DNA of 64,000 nt from Leisingera aquaemixtae (GTDB lineage Bacteria; Pseudomonadota; Alphaproteobacteria; Rhodobacterales; Rhodobacteraceae): contig NZ_JAHVJQ010000008.1 of assembly GCF_019801145.1 (NCBI RefSeq), positions 62,001 through 126,000 on the forward strand. Reading direction: 5' to 3'. The position numbers and the translations under genes are program-made. Positions 25,832-36,208 of this stretch are shown here, piece by piece (positions within the stretch are counted from its first letter, which is position 1; each line of letters opens with the position of its first letter). Under the pieces are notes generated by a model. It worked only from the letters and a program-made list of their open reading frames with translations, made no database searches and was not told where the DNA came from.

Positions 25832-26619
25832 GCGTTCAGGGACATTGGGCTGAGCTGAAGGCGCCGGATTTCCAGGCTTTGCCGGCGGATTGCGTGGCGG
25901 TGCTGCCGCTGGGCGCGACCGAGCAGCATGGACCGCATCTGCCGCTGTCGGTCGATACGGACCTGACGCAGGCGGCGGTTAGGCTGATGCTGGCGGATCT
26001 CAGCCCTGAGCAATCGGTTCTGGTGCTGCCCGCGCTGACTATCACCAAGAGCAACGAGCACGACCGCTTTGCCGGGTCGCTGAGCCTGTCACCGGAGACG
26101 CTGCTGGCGGTGCTGCGTGACATCGGTGCCTCGGTGGCTCGTGCAGGGGTTGCCAGGCTGGTGTTGTTCAACGGGCATGGCGGCAATACCGCGCTGCTGC
26201 AGGTGGCAGCGCGTGAATTGCGCATCAGCCACGATCTGATCATGGCCGTTTGCTCATGGTCGGGCTTTGCTGAATCGGAGGGTCTTTTCGAACCCGGCGC
26301 TTATGCGGTGGACCTGCATGCGGGCGACAGTGAGACTTCGGCGATGCTGGCCGCCCGGCCCGATCTAGTGGACATGGGCAAGGCAAAGAATTTCCGCACC
26401 GCAATGGAGGACTGGGCCGGGAATTTCCGTTTTATCGGACTAACCGGCCAGCCGGCTGCGCCGGGCTGGATTGCCGGCGATCTGAACCCCGAGGGGGTGT
26501 GCGGCGATGCCTCCGCGGCCACCGTGGCAAAGGGGGAGGCGATGCTGGCCTCTGCCGGACGCAACTTCGCGCTGTTTCTTGCGGAGTTTGCCCGCTTTGA
26601 TCACAGGAACGGCTCATGA
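25828..26619 (+). CDS. Creatininase-family amidohydrolase
   Basis: A 263-residue protein with the family's metal ligands in LGATEQHGPHLPLSVDTD, FNGHGGN and DLHAGDSETS. The family contains creatininase, mycofactocin MftE and formamide hydrolases that open cyclic or linear amides. Overlaps of four bases with both neighbours place it in one transcription unit with the GATase and the amidohydrolase. Confidence 0.85.
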   Translation: MSVQGHWAELKAPDFQALPADCVAVLPLGATEQHGPHLPLSVDTDLTQAAVRLMLADLSPEQSVLVLPALTITKSNEHDRFAGSLSLSPETLLAVLRDIGASVARAGVARLVLFNGHGGNTALLQVAARELRISHDLIMAVCSWSGFAESEGLFEPGAYAVDLHAGDSETSAMLAARPDLVDMGKAKNFRTAMEDWAGNFRFIGLTGQPAAPGWIAGDLNPEGVCGDASAATVAKGEAMLASAGRNFALFLAEFARFDHRNGS

Positions 26620-27857
26620 GGGATACCCTTCCTGCAGATGCGCGCCTGCCCGGTGTGCTTATCCCGGCTGCACTGATCGCTGCAGCAGACCGGTTCGGCG
26701 GGCAGTTGTACGGCGATTGCCTGGCGGGTGACCTTGTGCTGCGGGACGGCCGGGCGGCTGGACTTGAACCGGCCACGGTTCCGCCAGAGCGGTTGGTGCT
26801 GCCCAAGTTTACCGAGCCGCATGTGCATCTCGACAAATGCCACACCATTGACCGGATGCAGGGGATCGGCGGCGGGCTGGGTGATGCAATCGCCGCACAG
26901 GCGCAGGACCGCAGGATATGGACAGCCGAAGACATCCATCGGCGGGCGGGTCGCGGACTGCAGGAGCTGCTGTCGGCAGGCTGTGCCACTGTTCGCACGC
27001 ACGTCGATTGGGGTATCAGCCCGGACCCGGCGGCTGCACCATTAGCCTGGGACATCCTGCGGGAACTGAGGGAAGAGGCCCCGGCAGGAGTGATCCTGCA
27101 ACGGGCGGCGCTGACCGGTGCCGATATGATGGCCGACATCAGCTATGCCCGTGCCTGCGCCCGCCGGGTGGCACAGGGCGGTGGCGTTCTGGGCGCCTTT
27201 GTGCTGGGCCAGCCTGAGCGGCAGGCCGGCATTCTCAACACCTTCCGTGCCGCGGAGGAAGCCGGGCTTGCGCTGGATTTTCACGTCGACGAGGGCCTTG
27301 CGCCCGGCCTCGACGGATTGGAGATGATCGCCGATGTGGCGCTGGAAACCGGGTTCCAGGGGCCGGTTCTGTGCGGCCATGCCTGCAGCCTGATGAACCG
27401 CACCGATGCAGAGGTGCAGCGGATCGCGGAGAAGCTGGCCCGTGCGGGGATTTCGGTGGCAGCACTGCCCGCCACCAACCTGTACCTGCAAGGGCGCAGC
27501 GCAGGCACCCCGGACCGCCGCGGGTTGACCCGAATCCATGAATTGCAGGCCGCAGGAGTCAATGTGGTGCTGGGCACCGACAACGTGCGTGACGCATTTT
27601 GCCCGCTGGGCAGCCACGATCCGCTGTCGACCCTCTCGCTGGCGGCACTGGCCGCGCATCTGGACCCGCCTTTTGGCAACCATCTTCCGATGATCACCAC
27701 CGGCGCCCGCAAGGCGCTTGGCCTTGCGCCCGTAACCGTCGACGGGGCTGCAATCGGGGATCTGCAGCTGTTCGACGCTCTCTCGGTCACGGACATTCTG
27801 GGCAGCCGTGCTGCCCCGCAACCTCTGGCCGAGGCCTTGCAAGGAGAACAACAATGA
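26616..27857 (+). CDS. Amidohydrolase, cytosine deaminase-like
   Basis: A 413-residue metal-dependent hydrolase with metal motif PHVHLDKCHTIDR, FHVDEG, LCGHACSLM and VLGTDNVRDAFCPLG, the order seen in CodA and related N-heterocycle deaminases. The enzyme probably removes an exocyclic amine or opens a ring. It overlaps the creatininase-like gene upstream and the FAD oxidase gene downstream (ATGA in each case). Pyrimidine, creatinine-like or hydantoin-like substrates are all possible. Confidence 0.85.
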   Translation: MRDTLPADARLPGVLIPAALIAAADRFGGQLYGDCLAGDLVLRDGRAAGLEPATVPPERLVLPKFTEPHVHLDKCHTIDRMQGIGGGLGDAIAAQAQDRRIWTAEDIHRRAGRGLQELLSAGCATVRTHVDWGISPDPAAAPLAWDILRELREEAPAGVILQRAALTGADMMADISYARACARRVAQGGGVLGAFVLGQPERQAGILNTFRAAEEAGLALDFHVDEGLAPGLDGLEMIADVALETGFQGPVLCGHACSLMNRTDAEVQRIAEKLARAGISVAALPATNLYLQGRSAGTPDRRGLTRIHELQAAGVNVVLGTDNVRDAFCPLGSHDPLSTLSLAALAAHLDPPFGNHLPMITTGARKALGLAPVTVDGAAIGDLQLFDALSVTDILGSRAAPQPLAEALQGEQQ

Positions 27858-29263
27858 TAGAGATGCCGCTGGAACACCCCCGCACCGATTGGGCCGCATT
27901 TGCTGACAGCCTGTCGCCGGTGGAGGTGATTGACGAGCCGGTGCTTGTGAAGAAACGCTCGCGCGACTTTTTCTGGTACAGCCCGGTTCTGAACGCCCAG
28001 CTCAAGAAGTGCTTTGGCGATCTGGTTGCGGTGCCCAAAACCCCGGATGAAATGCGCCACTGCCTGCAGCGCGCCTTTGGGGCGGATGTTCCGGTCACCC
28101 TGCGCGGCGGCGGCACCGGCAATTACGGTCAGGCGGTGCCGCTGAAGGGCGGGCTGATCATCGAGACCACGAAGATGAACCGCATCCTGGAGGTCGGCGA
28201 GGGCTATGTGCGGGCCGAAGCCGGGGCGCTGATGGCCGATGTGAACGCTGCTCTGATTGAGCAGGGCTGGGAAATGTCGATGTTCCCTTCGACCCAGGAC
28301 ATTGCCACTATCGGCGGCTTCGTGGCCGGCGGATCAGCCGGGATCGGGTCGATCGCCAACGGCGCCCTGCGGGAAAAGGGCAATATCATCCAGCTCAAGG
28401 CGCTGTCGCTGGAAGCAGAACCGCAGGAGCATGCTTTTGACGCCGAAGCGGCGCTGCAGATCCACCACGCCTGGGGGCTGAACGGCGTAATCACCGAAGT
28501 CACCCTGCGCACGGTGCCGCACCGCAACTGGGTCGGCTGCATGGCCACCTTCGACAGCTACCGAGACTGCTATGCCGCGGGCTATGCGCTGGCGGCTGCG
28601 CCGGACATCGGCTGCAAGCTGGCCAGCACGGTCGAGGCGCGGATCGTTGACTACTTCCCGCGCCTCAAAGGGCACCTGCGGGAGGGCAGGCACCTGCTGG
28701 TCTCGCTTGTCCCGGCGGAGGATATGGATGCCTTCCGCGCGCTCATTGCGGCGCAGGGCGGCCATCTGGATCTGGCGATGAGTGATGCCGAGCGGCAGGC
28801 GGCAAAGCTGCCGCATGTTTTTGAGTTCGCGTATAACCATACGACCCTGCAGGTGCTGAAGGCGGACCGCTCGGCCACGTATCAGCAGATCGGGGTGCCG
28901 GATCCGTCGGACGCGGATGCGGTTGCCGCCGCGGGCGCGGCTTTGGGTGATGACGTCTGGCAGCACCATGAGTTTGCCCGGCTGGACGGCAGGATCGCCG
29001 CCTTTGATCTGCCGATCATCTGGTTCTCGGACGAGGTGCGGTTGCGCGAGATCAACAGCATCTACGAGCAGCACGGACACAGCGTAGCAGACGCGCATAC
29101 CTATTTCGTCGAGGGCGGCGGGCTGAAGAACGCCGACTACCGGCACCTCGCGTGGAAAAAGCGCATGGACCCCAAGGGACTGCTGAACCCTGGCAAGTCA
29201 CGGGCCTGGGAGAAGGTGAAACACCTCTCCGCTGAGGAAATCGAAGCAAAGGCAAAGGGCTGA
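27854..29263 (+). CDS. FAD-linked oxidase (PCMH/VAO-type)
   Basis: A 469-residue protein with a PCMH FAD-binding domain: VPVTLRGGGTGNYGQAVPL, STQDIATIGGFVAGGSAGIG and GVITEVTLRTVP, and C-terminal RMDPKGLLNPGK as in glycolate oxidase GlcD and D-lactate dehydrogenases. The ATG at 27854 overlaps the amidohydrolase stop and is preceded by AAGGAG. It would oxidise a hydroxy acid or amine released earlier in the pathway. Confidence 0.85.
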   Translation: MIEMPLEHPRTDWAAFADSLSPVEVIDEPVLVKKRSRDFFWYSPVLNAQLKKCFGDLVAVPKTPDEMRHCLQRAFGADVPVTLRGGGTGNYGQAVPLKGGLIIETTKMNRILEVGEGYVRAEAGALMADVNAALIEQGWEMSMFPSTQDIATIGGFVAGGSAGIGSIANGALREKGNIIQLKALSLEAEPQEHAFDAEAALQIHHAWGLNGVITEVTLRTVPHRNWVGCMATFDSYRDCYAAGYALAAAPDIGCKLASTVEARIVDYFPRLKGHLREGRHLLVSLVPAEDMDAFRALIAAQGGHLDLAMSDAERQAAKLPHVFEFAYNHTTLQVLKADRSATYQQIGVPDPSDADAVAAAGAALGDDVWQHHEFARLDGRIAAFDLPIIWFSDEVRLREINSIYEQHGHSVADAHTYFVEGGGLKNADYRHLAWKKRMDPKGLLNPGKSRAWEKVKHLSAEEIEAKAKG

Positions 29264-29274
29264 GGAGACCCGAG

Positions 29275-30159
29275 ATGACGACTATTCAGACAAAACCGCT
29301 GACGCCGAATTTTGGTGTCGAAGTGAGCGGAATGAACCTCTCCGACGTCAGCGAGGGGCAAATTTTCGCCAAGCTGCGTGCGCTGTTCGAAGAGCATTCA
29401 GCGCTGCTGTTCCGGGCGCAGGACATTAGCAACGCAGAACATATGGCGCTGGCGCAGCTGTTCGGCCCGATCGAGGACCGCAAGGCGGACGAGCGCAAGC
29501 CGGGCGAGAAATTCGAGGTGCCCGAGGTGTCCAACGTGCAGAAAGACGGCTCCACCTCCGGCGAGATGGATCTGCACACGCTGAACCTCAAGTCCAATTT
29601 CCTGTGGCATTCGGACAGCACTTTCCTGCCCACGCCCGCGCTGACCAACATCCTGATCGGCCGGGTTGTCACCAGCGAGGGTGGTGCCACTGAACTGGCC
29701 AGCACCCGCGCCGCCTGGGCGGCGATGCCGGAGGCGCTGAAGGCAAAGATCCGCGGCCGCGGTATCTGGCACCGCTACAGCCATTCCCGGCGAAAGATAT
29801 CCCCTGAGCTGGCTGAATTGCCGATGTTCAACAAATGGCCCGACCAGCATTGGAACGCAGTCTGGCCGAACCCGGTCAATGGGCGAGAGGCGCTCTATAT
29901 CGCCAGCCATGCCTTCAAGGTCGATGGCTATGACGAGACCGAAAGCCAGGCACTTCTGGATGAACTGATGGCGTTCTGCACGCAGCCGGAATTTACCTAT
30001 TCTCATCAGTGGGCTGTAGGCGATGTGCTGATTTGGGATCAGCGCGCGGTGCTGCACCGCGGCACGCCATGGCCCTACGAACAGCCACGCACCCTGTCCA
30101 GCATTTGCGCGTCGGTGACAGAGGACGACGGGATCGGCAGCATCCGCATGCCTGCATAA
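29275..30159 (+). CDS. TauD/TfdA-family Fe(II)/2-oxoglutarate dioxygenase
   Basis: A 294-residue protein with the HxD half of the iron triad in [11 protein letters not shown] and the distal His in [21 protein letters not shown], where the arginine binds 2-oxoglutarate. The family hydroxylates taurine, 2,4-D or gamma-butyrobetaine-like compounds. It starts 11 bases after the FAD oxidase gene and ends just before a large hairpin that separates it from the binding-protein gene. Confidence 0.87.
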   Translation: MTTIQTKPLTPNFGVEVSGMNLSDVSEGQIFAKLRALFEEHSALLFRAQDISNAEHMALAQLFGPIEDRKADERKPGEKFEVPEVSNVQKDGSTSGEMDLHTLNLKSNFLWHSDSTFLPTPALTNILIGRVVTSEGGATELASTRAAWAAMPEALKAKIRGRGIWHRYSHSRRKISPELAELPMFNKWPDQHWNAVWPNPVNGREALYIASHAFKVDGYDETESQALLDELMAFCTQPEFTYSHQWAVGDVLIWDQRAVLHRGTPWPYEQPRTLSSICASVTEDDGIGSIRMPA

Positions 30160-30163
30160 GCCC

Positions 30164-30195
30164 TGCACTGGCCGGGCGGGGTCCCGGCCAGTGCA
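30164..30195 (+). promoter_or_regulatory. 13-bp perfect hairpin between dioxygenase and binding-protein genes
   Basis: TGCACTGGCCGGG (30164-30176) pairs fully with CCCGGCCAGTGCA (30183-30195) around six bases. No T-tract follows, so it is more likely an mRNA-stability or processing element, or a weak attenuator, than a full terminator. Confidence 0.6.
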
Positions 30196-30251
30196 ATACT
30201 GCGCCGCAGAGCGCTTTCGGCCAGCCTCACGGCACAACAGAGAGGGAAACA

Positions 30252-31916
30252 ATGACCTATTTTACCAGCACAGGAAAACCGCTGCCGGATTCACTTACAC
30301 AGCAGGCCCGCCGCCTCGGAGCTGATCCTGTCAGCCGCCGGGAATTCCTGGCAACGGCGTGCTCCTTTGGTGCAACCGCCGCAACCGCCTATGCGATGAT
30401 GGGCCTGACTGCGCCCGTACAGGCCGCGGTCAACGCGCAAATGGGCGGCACCGCCCGCATTCAGCAGCAACTCGTGGCAATGCGCGACCCGCGCAAGTTC
30501 GACTTCAACTCCCTTGCAACCTTCACCCGCGGCTGGCTGGAATACCTCGTCCAGTACAATTCGGACGGCACCTTCACCCCGGTCCTGCTGGAAAGCTGGG
30601 AGATCAGCGATGATGCCACCGAATACGTGCTTCATGTCCGCGAGGGTGTGACCTGGAACAACGGCGACCCCTTCACCGCCGAAGATGTTGCGGCCAACAT
30701 CGCCCGCTTCTGCGACGGCACCGTCGAGGGCAATGCCATGGCCGGCAAGCTGCAGGTGATCATCGACCCGGAAACAAAAAAACTGCTGCCAAATGCGGTC
30801 GAAGTGACCGGCAGCCACACCGTGCGGCTGAAACTGCCGCAACCGGATATTTCGCTGATCGCCGGCTTTGCCGACTACCCGGCCGCCATCGTGCATTCTT
30901 CGTTCGACGAGGTCACAATGCTGGACAATCCGATCGGCACCGGCCCTTATCTGCCGGAATTCTACAGTACCGGCGACAGTGCCGCACTGGTGCGCAACCC
31001 GGACCACACATGGTGGAACGCCGGCAACGGCGCCTACATGGACCGGGTCGAATTTCTCGACCTGGGCGCCGACCCGGCTGCGTTTTTTGCCGGTGCCGAC
31101 GCCGATGAGTACGACGTCAACTTCGACACCGAAGGCGATTATATCGCGTCCTTCGACTCGCTGGACGGCTGGACCAAGCATGAAGTCACCACCGCGGCCA
31201 CGGTTCTGGCCCGCTGCAACCAGACTACCGAGGTGGATGGCACGGCCATTTATGCCGATGCGCGGGTGCGCCGGGCGCTGGCAATGGCGGTGGACAATGC
31301 GGTGGTACTGGAAATCGCCTATGGCGGCCAAGGCCGCGCGGCAGAGAACCACCATGTGTCGCCTGTGCATCCCGACTATGCCGATATCGGCGCGCCGGTG
31401 CGTGACCCCGAAGGTGCCATCAAACTGCTGGAAGAGGCTGGCATGGCGGACTTCGAGCATGAACTGATCTCGCTCGATTCTGCGTTCTGGAAGGCAACGG
31501 GCGATGCTATCGCCGCGCAGCTGCGCGATGCAGGCATCAAAGTCAGACGAAAGGTTTATCCTACTGCGACATTCTGGAACGATTGGGCGAAGTACCCGTT
31601 TTCGGTCACCAACTGGAACCACCGCCCGCTGGGTATCCAGACACTGGCGCTGGCCTACCGGAGCGGCCAAGGCTGGAACGAGTCCGGTTTTGCCAATGCC
31701 GAGTTCGACGGTCTGGTCGAACAGGCTCTGGCAACCGCCGACCCGGCGGCTCGCAGCAGGATCATGGCTAAGCTCGAACAGATCATGGTGGATGAAGGCG
31801 TCATCATTCAGCCCTACTGGCGATCGCTCTACAACCACTCCAAGAGCAACCTTAAGGGGGCCGCGGTCCACATCTCCAACGAGCTTTACCCGCAGTACAT
31901 GTACTGGGAAGCCTGA
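30252..31916 (+). CDS. ABC transporter substrate-binding protein, family 5 (peptide/opine type), Tat-exported
   Basis: A 554-residue protein with an N-terminal Tat motif, [25 protein letters not shown]. It continues as a DppA/OppA-type binding protein: [31 protein letters not shown], then [10 protein letters not shown] and [10 protein letters not shown]. The ATG at 30252 follows GAGGGAAAC. No permease or ATPase genes are adjacent, so it is an orphan that must use a transporter encoded elsewhere. Strong hairpins lie just before and just after the gene, a pattern often seen when the binding protein is made in excess. Confidence 0.85.
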   Translation: MTYFTSTGKPLPDSLTQQARRLGADPVSRREFLATACSFGATAATAYAMMGLTAPVQAAVNAQMGGTARIQQQLVAMRDPRKFDFNSLATFTRGWLEYLVQYNSDGTFTPVLLESWEISDDATEYVLHVREGVTWNNGDPFTAEDVAANIARFCDGTVEGNAMAGKLQVIIDPETKKLLPNAVEVTGSHTVRLKLPQPDISLIAGFADYPAAIVHSSFDEVTMLDNPIGTGPYLPEFYSTGDSAALVRNPDHTWWNAGNGAYMDRVEFLDLGADPAAFFAGADADEYDVNFDTEGDYIASFDSLDGWTKHEVTTAATVLARCNQTTEVDGTAIYADARVRRALAMAVDNAVVLEIAYGGQGRAAENHHVSPVHPDYADIGAPVRDPEGAIKLLEEAGMADFEHELISLDSAFWKATGDAIAAQLRDAGIKVRRKVYPTATFWNDWAKYPFSVTNWNHRPLGIQTLALAYRSGQGWNESGFANAEFDGLVEQALATADPAARSRIMAKLEQIMVDEGVIIQPYWRSLYNHSKSNLKGAAVHISNELYPQYMYWEA

Positions 31917-31927
31917 CCTTTGAACAC

Positions 31928-31957
31928 TCTGCCCGCCGGCCGGATTCGGCGGGCAGA
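31928..31957 (+). promoter_or_regulatory. 11-bp perfect hairpin after the binding-protein gene
   Basis: TCTGCCCGCCG (31928-31938) pairs with CGGCGGGCAGA (31947-31957) across eight bases. No U-run follows. Together with the hairpin at 30164-30195 it brackets the binding-protein gene and may protect that mRNA segment. Confidence 0.55.
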
Positions 31958-31977
31958 CAGCAGCGGAGAGCAGAGCA

Positions 31978-32484
31978 TTGCTGGAAACCACCGTACTGGC
32001 CGCGCAGGCCGTCAGCGTTGCCTTCATGGCCGCCTGGCTGACAATCGGCGCGCTGGAAAACCTCCTGCATCCCTTTCTGAATGAAACCTACACCGCCGAG
32101 GTCATGGACATGACCCGCATGCGGGAGGAGTACCCGGAAGCCTACCGCTTTGTCGCTTATCGCCGGGTCACCAGCAGCAGGCTGCGCCGGGGCCTGTTCC
32201 GGTGCATTGTCGTTTGGGAAATCGCGGCCACTGCAGCGCTCTGGGCCGGATCAGCCGCGCTTGCCATGTCCGCCGCCGGACGGCTGGCACAGGACACGGC
32301 CATTTCCCTGGGGCTGGCTGGAACCTTGATGTTTACCGCGACCTGGTGCGGGTTTCTGATCGTCGGGAACTGGTTTTGCTACTGGTTCGGGCACGAAGGC
32401 GGCCAGAACACGCATTTCCAGATGACGCTGTGGGGCATGCTCAATGCCGTGCTGCTGGTCGGCGGCGCCGTTGTTGTTCTCTAA
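31978..32484 (+). CDS. DUF2165 family small integral membrane protein
   Basis: A 168-residue protein with four hydrophobic helices, a first loop NLLHPFLNETYTAEVMDMTRM and the C-terminal NWFCYWFGHEGGQNTHFQMTLWG that is characteristic of DUF2165. The start is probably TTG at 31978, because GGAGAG lies a suitable distance upstream and no ATG gives a full first helix. Its function is unknown. It is the last gene of the nitrogen-compound cluster. Confidence 0.75.
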   Translation: MLETTVLAAQAVSVAFMAAWLTIGALENLLHPFLNETYTAEVMDMTRMREEYPEAYRFVAYRRVTSSRLRRGLFRCIVVWEIAATAALWAGSAALAMSAAGRLAQDTAISLGLAGTLMFTATWCGFLIVGNWFCYWFGHEGGQNTHFQMTLWGMLNAVLLVGGAVVVL

Positions 32485-33300
32485 AGCAGGCGGTTGAAGT
32501 GAAGAGCGGCTGTTCCTGCCGGGCGGGGCCGGCTGCACCTATCAAATCTTCTGCAACTTCTGTCGGCCCCAAGGGTAGCCTGTGTTGTGGAACGCGGCCG
32601 TAAGATTTCTGCGGTGACAACGCAGGCCGGAAGGCTAAGGCCGGATATGCTTTGGCATGCCCGCGCCTTTTGCCATCCACCAAACTCCGCAAATCAGAGA
32701 CGAAGCAAGGCAGATAGACGTTATCGCAGATATTGCTTCTGACTGGTCATGACGACGCAGCTTTGAGAACAACGCCGAGAGGATTGCCCCGACAAAAGCA
32801 AGACCGTAGCGGAATGTCTCACATAGGCGCCTTTTGAGGCCGTACGCTATTATGCGTTTATATGATTGCGGAGAGGGCAGGTAGGATACGGCGGTTGCCT
32901 GCTCCCGCAACCAACGTTTCCGGCCAAGCCCTCGCCACCAGCGGGGGCTTTGTTGATTCCGGCGTCCCAAAAGCCATCAGCCCCGCCAATTCCCCAACAA
33001 GTTCAAGCTGATGCCCGCCCGGCGCATCCGCGTCCGGAACCATCCGCACCTCCGAAATCAAAGCCCGCAGCGATGCCGCCGCCTCCCGCTGTACCTCCGG
33101 CGCGTTCAGGAAGCCAGCAAGATGCTCGATCAGCTCGCCGTAGCGCGCCGACGGTTCGGCCCGCTGGCACTACAACAGCAAGAGACCCCACAGTGCATTG
33201 GACTATCGCCCACCGGGCTCGGAAACTATCATCCCGATGGAATGCAGGCCAATCATGCACTAACAATCAGCTTGGACCAATCAGATGAGGCTGCTCAACA
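32485..33300. other. Gene-poor stretch with a recombinase remnant
   Basis: No intact gene is supported here. The left third (32485-32860) shows no recognisable sequence. The right part carries a C-terminal fragment of a serine recombinase on the minus strand (listed separately) and a CTCCCGCAACCAAC motif at 32902-32915, repeated at 40031-40044. Confidence 0.5.
32855..33161 (-). pseudogene. C-terminal remnant of a site-specific serine recombinase
   Basis: Read on the minus strand the frame gives RYGELIEHLAGFLN, then EAAASLRALISEVRMV and HQLELVGELAGLMAFG, the pattern of the end of large serine recombinases (leucine-rich helix, then ALRxLIxxV, then ELxGELAxLLA). The frame is closed upstream by TAG just before this part, so the catalytic domain is gone. 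The tail contains LVAGAG, a segment commonly seen at the end of such genes in Rhodobacterales. It is decayed mobile DNA and not functional. Confidence 0.6.
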
Positions 33301-35906
33301 TCATACGAGGAACACGGCGTCATCCAGTATAAACCCATCGGCTGCGTAGATGTTAACCTGATCGACCTGATCGAAAGTCTCGTCAAACAGAACGAGAGAT
33401 TCTTTCTTGTCAGAAATACTGTAGGTCAATGTTCCAACGAAAGTGTTATCCAGCCAGCCCTCAACAATCAGATCTACATTTCGACCATTGACGGAAGTAA
33501 AATAGCCGCTTTCGAAGTCGAATGTCTCGCTGTCGCTCCTGAATATCGAGATCGTTTCGACGTCCGACTGCAAAGCCTGAACACCCGACACCACCCCCTT
33601 GGCTTGCGAACTCGTGGTTGCTCCGAGAAAGTCGAAGTCACCCACCCTGATCGGATCCCCCTGCACCACTTCCTCAAAGTCCAGTTCGAATACGGTCCTC
33701 AGCGGAGGTGCCGGCTGGAAACCGTCGCCGGGAGCCATAACTTCTATGTCATCGACGAGGATAGGCCGGTCTGATCTTACGACGATACGATCCACGCCGT
33801 CAAAATCCTCTCCTAGTGCTACCGGAGCCGGTGAGTTCGAACTGACCCGGAAATTAGCGGTACCTACCAGTGCTTCATTGTTCCACGCCTCAATAACAAC
33901 ATTAGCCTGACCCCGGGCGGCCTGCAGCAGCAGGGCATCGAAATCAAACTCACCCGACTTGGCGTCAATCTCGAACATTCCGTCCCGGCCGCTTTCGCCG
34001 GCAAAGTCACCATTCATTTCGCTCGAACTGACGACATTGAGGCCGGATACGGCAAGCGCGCTCACTTCTTGGCTGGTGCCGCTTTCAAAAGTAAGCATTT
34101 GCGAATAGACAGTGGGTTCAGAGTTGGCAGGCTCAACCAATACGGTAACCGTTGCCGTGCCCTCTCCGCCGTGACTGTCAGAAATCGTGTACGTGAAGCT
34201 ATCTGTACCCTGAAAGCCCTGATTGGGCGAATAAACAAGAACTTCTCCCTCATGCGTTACCGTTCCGTTTGTCGCCTGGCTGAAATCCAGAATGCTTATC
34301 GCTTCACCGTCCGTGTCCGAGTCATTTGAGAGTACAGAAATTGAGACGACGGTATCCTCATTGGTCGATGCCGCGTCGTCTACAGCGACGGGGGGGGCGT
34401 TCTCAGAGCCGCCGGTGATATGCCCATAAAGATCCGACCAACTCCAGGAAATATCTGCGAACCGGATCTCTTCAACAGTATCCGCGATCCAATCCAGGGC
34501 CAGCGATCCCACGGTGATGAAGTTTGAACCGGCGCTCAAACCGTAAGATTGGAAGTCGCCATCAAAGCTGACCGTGTCGTAGCCGGATTCGCCGAAATAG
34601 GTGTCCGATCCCAGACTGTCATGGAAAGTGTCGTTGCCGGCCCCGCCCCAGAACTTGTTGTCGGCGGCGTTACCAATAAACCAGTCATCGCTCGACCCGC
34701 CGATTGCGTTCTCGATGAGCGATCGCGTGTCCCCCTCATACAGCAGGGCGTTCGCTATATGCCCGCGAGCATAATTGCCTGCTCCGAGATGGGCACGCTG
34801 GAATGTGCCCCGGTATCAAGGTCGACCCATTCCCCCGGACGCAGGTCTACGCCAAGCGAGGTGGAGTAGTTCGAAAAATCATAGGTATCGACGCCATTTC
34901 CGTCCCATATCGTCCGGAATACCGTATCGGCACCATCCACCTTGGTCAGGCCTGCCTCTGCGATCACGTCGGCGCCGTTGACAAACATCCGCCCGGTGTC
35001 GAGGTCGAAGGAATATACCGTATCATCTGCGTTTGCGGCGAAATTCGCGCCGTACAGCCGCTGGATCGCCGCGATGTCGAGCATCATCAAGGATTGCGCG
35101 AAATCACCGTCGGAGTTCGAATAGGCGCCGCCGAGAGATCCGACATAAGAATTATAGGTCATGACCGTAAACTCCATTGAGTTCAAGTCATATGGCACGG
35201 CGCCACCGTGTGTATCCTCATGCGCGTGGTTCAGACCGAGCGAATGCCCCGTCTCGTGAAGAAAAGTATGAAAATCAAATGACCCGACCTCTGGTGAGAC
35301 CGGATCTGTCAGGTACCACCCGTACCAGGAATCGCCGCCAGAGCTTCCATTGCTCGGCAGGTAGGCGTAAGCGCTGATGAAATCCGGATCGAGCGCAATC
35401 CGCAGGTCCGCATCATCGTCCTGGTCGCCAGTGATTTCGGTGAAGGTCAGCATGGAAATACTGGAATACTCGGTCAGAGCCGCGCGTGCCAATTGCTGCA
35501 AATCGCCTGTCATCGGCGCAAATGATCCGATGGGATAGTAGCTATAGTCGTCGGCGCTGTCGGGGAAACTGTAGGTCAGTTCGGTGGTATCCCACTTGTA
35601 CGGCGACAGCAGTGCGTCGACGCCCTGATCGACGTCGCCCGGGTCCGTGTCGACTGGAACGTCTGCCGTGCCAGCGTTCTGCTCCAGCGGCGCCAACGTG
35701 TCCGGTCCAGATTGATCCCACAGTTCGAAAAGGCGTTTCAAGGCCTCCGGATTGCGGTTTTCAAGCGCTGATTTGGCTGCCTCGCCGCGCCTGCCAAATG
35801 CACCGGGAAGCGGCTGGGAAAAATGGAATTCCATATCCTGCAGCCCAAGAGTATTCAGTTTTTCGGGAGACAGTGCTAAGTTTCTGCTGCTATTCATGTT
35901 TTTCAC
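33301..35906 (-). pseudogene. Serralysin-like M10 metalloprotease with Ig/cadherin-like tail, frameshifted
   Basis: Frame one (35906 to the TAG at 34755, 383 residues) holds the catalytic domain: zinc motif HETGHSLGLNH at residues 217-227 and Met-turn MTYNSY at 249-254. Frame two opens directly at ATAGCGAAC (34758) as IANALLYEGDTRSLIENAIGG, the normal next serralysin segment. It then has an RTX-like stretch (GGAGNDTF, GSDTYFGESGYDTVSFDGD), an Ig/cadherin-like repeat near EDTVVSISVLSNDSDTDG, and ends at 33301. One missing base in GGCATATAG explains the break. There is no signal peptide, as expected for type I secretion. The start is GTG 35906 or ATG 35897. If the frame break is a sequencing error, this is one gene of about 867 residues. 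Confidence 0.75.
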
Positions 35907-36208
35907 GACCGCTCGTTCACCTGCGGCGGCCTATCCGTTAGGGTTAGACTGCGAAACACTCGGAATCTGGTAAGGAACACGCGGAAAGAATCCAGCGTGT
36001 AGGACTGCGTTCAACCTCAATTCTCAGGCCCAATAAGGGCTCTCTTTGGTGGCAATTTGGTGAAAACGTATCAGGCTGTCACGCGGGATTGCGAGAACAA
36101 GTCCAATTCGGCGGTTTGTTGCCGCCAGAGTGTGTCACCAATTGTGTCAATGTCACGTAATAACGGGGCGGCCCGAAGGCGGCCCCGCATGTTTGGCGGC
36201 GGAACGTA
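35907..36208. other. Intergenic region between two exported-protein genes
   Basis: No gene is supported. It holds the presumed promoter of the protease gene on the minus strand and, at its left end, a UUCG-type hairpin that can end the transcript of the large 910-residue protein gene. GTGTCA is repeated near 36133 and 36146. Confidence 0.5.
36165..36186 (-). terminator. Hairpin with a TTCG loop
   Basis: On the minus strand GGGGCCGCC-TTCG-GGCCGCCCC forms a 9-base stem with one mismatch and a very stable UUCG loop, followed by GTTATTACG. Being upstream of the minus-strand gene ending at 36209, it cannot terminate that gene. It lies between the protease start (35906) and that stop, so it is downstream of the 910-residue protein gene and upstream of the protease gene. 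Confidence 0.5.

Noticed and set aside
32635-32970. A 111-codon minus-strand frame with two hydrophobic stretches
   Set aside because: It overlaps the recombinase remnant in another frame, has no ribosome site and resembles nothing I recognise.
32866-33288. A 140-codon plus-strand frame rich in Pro, Ala and Ser
   Set aside because: It is the antisense of the recombinase remnant and has the composition of a shadow frame in high-GC DNA.
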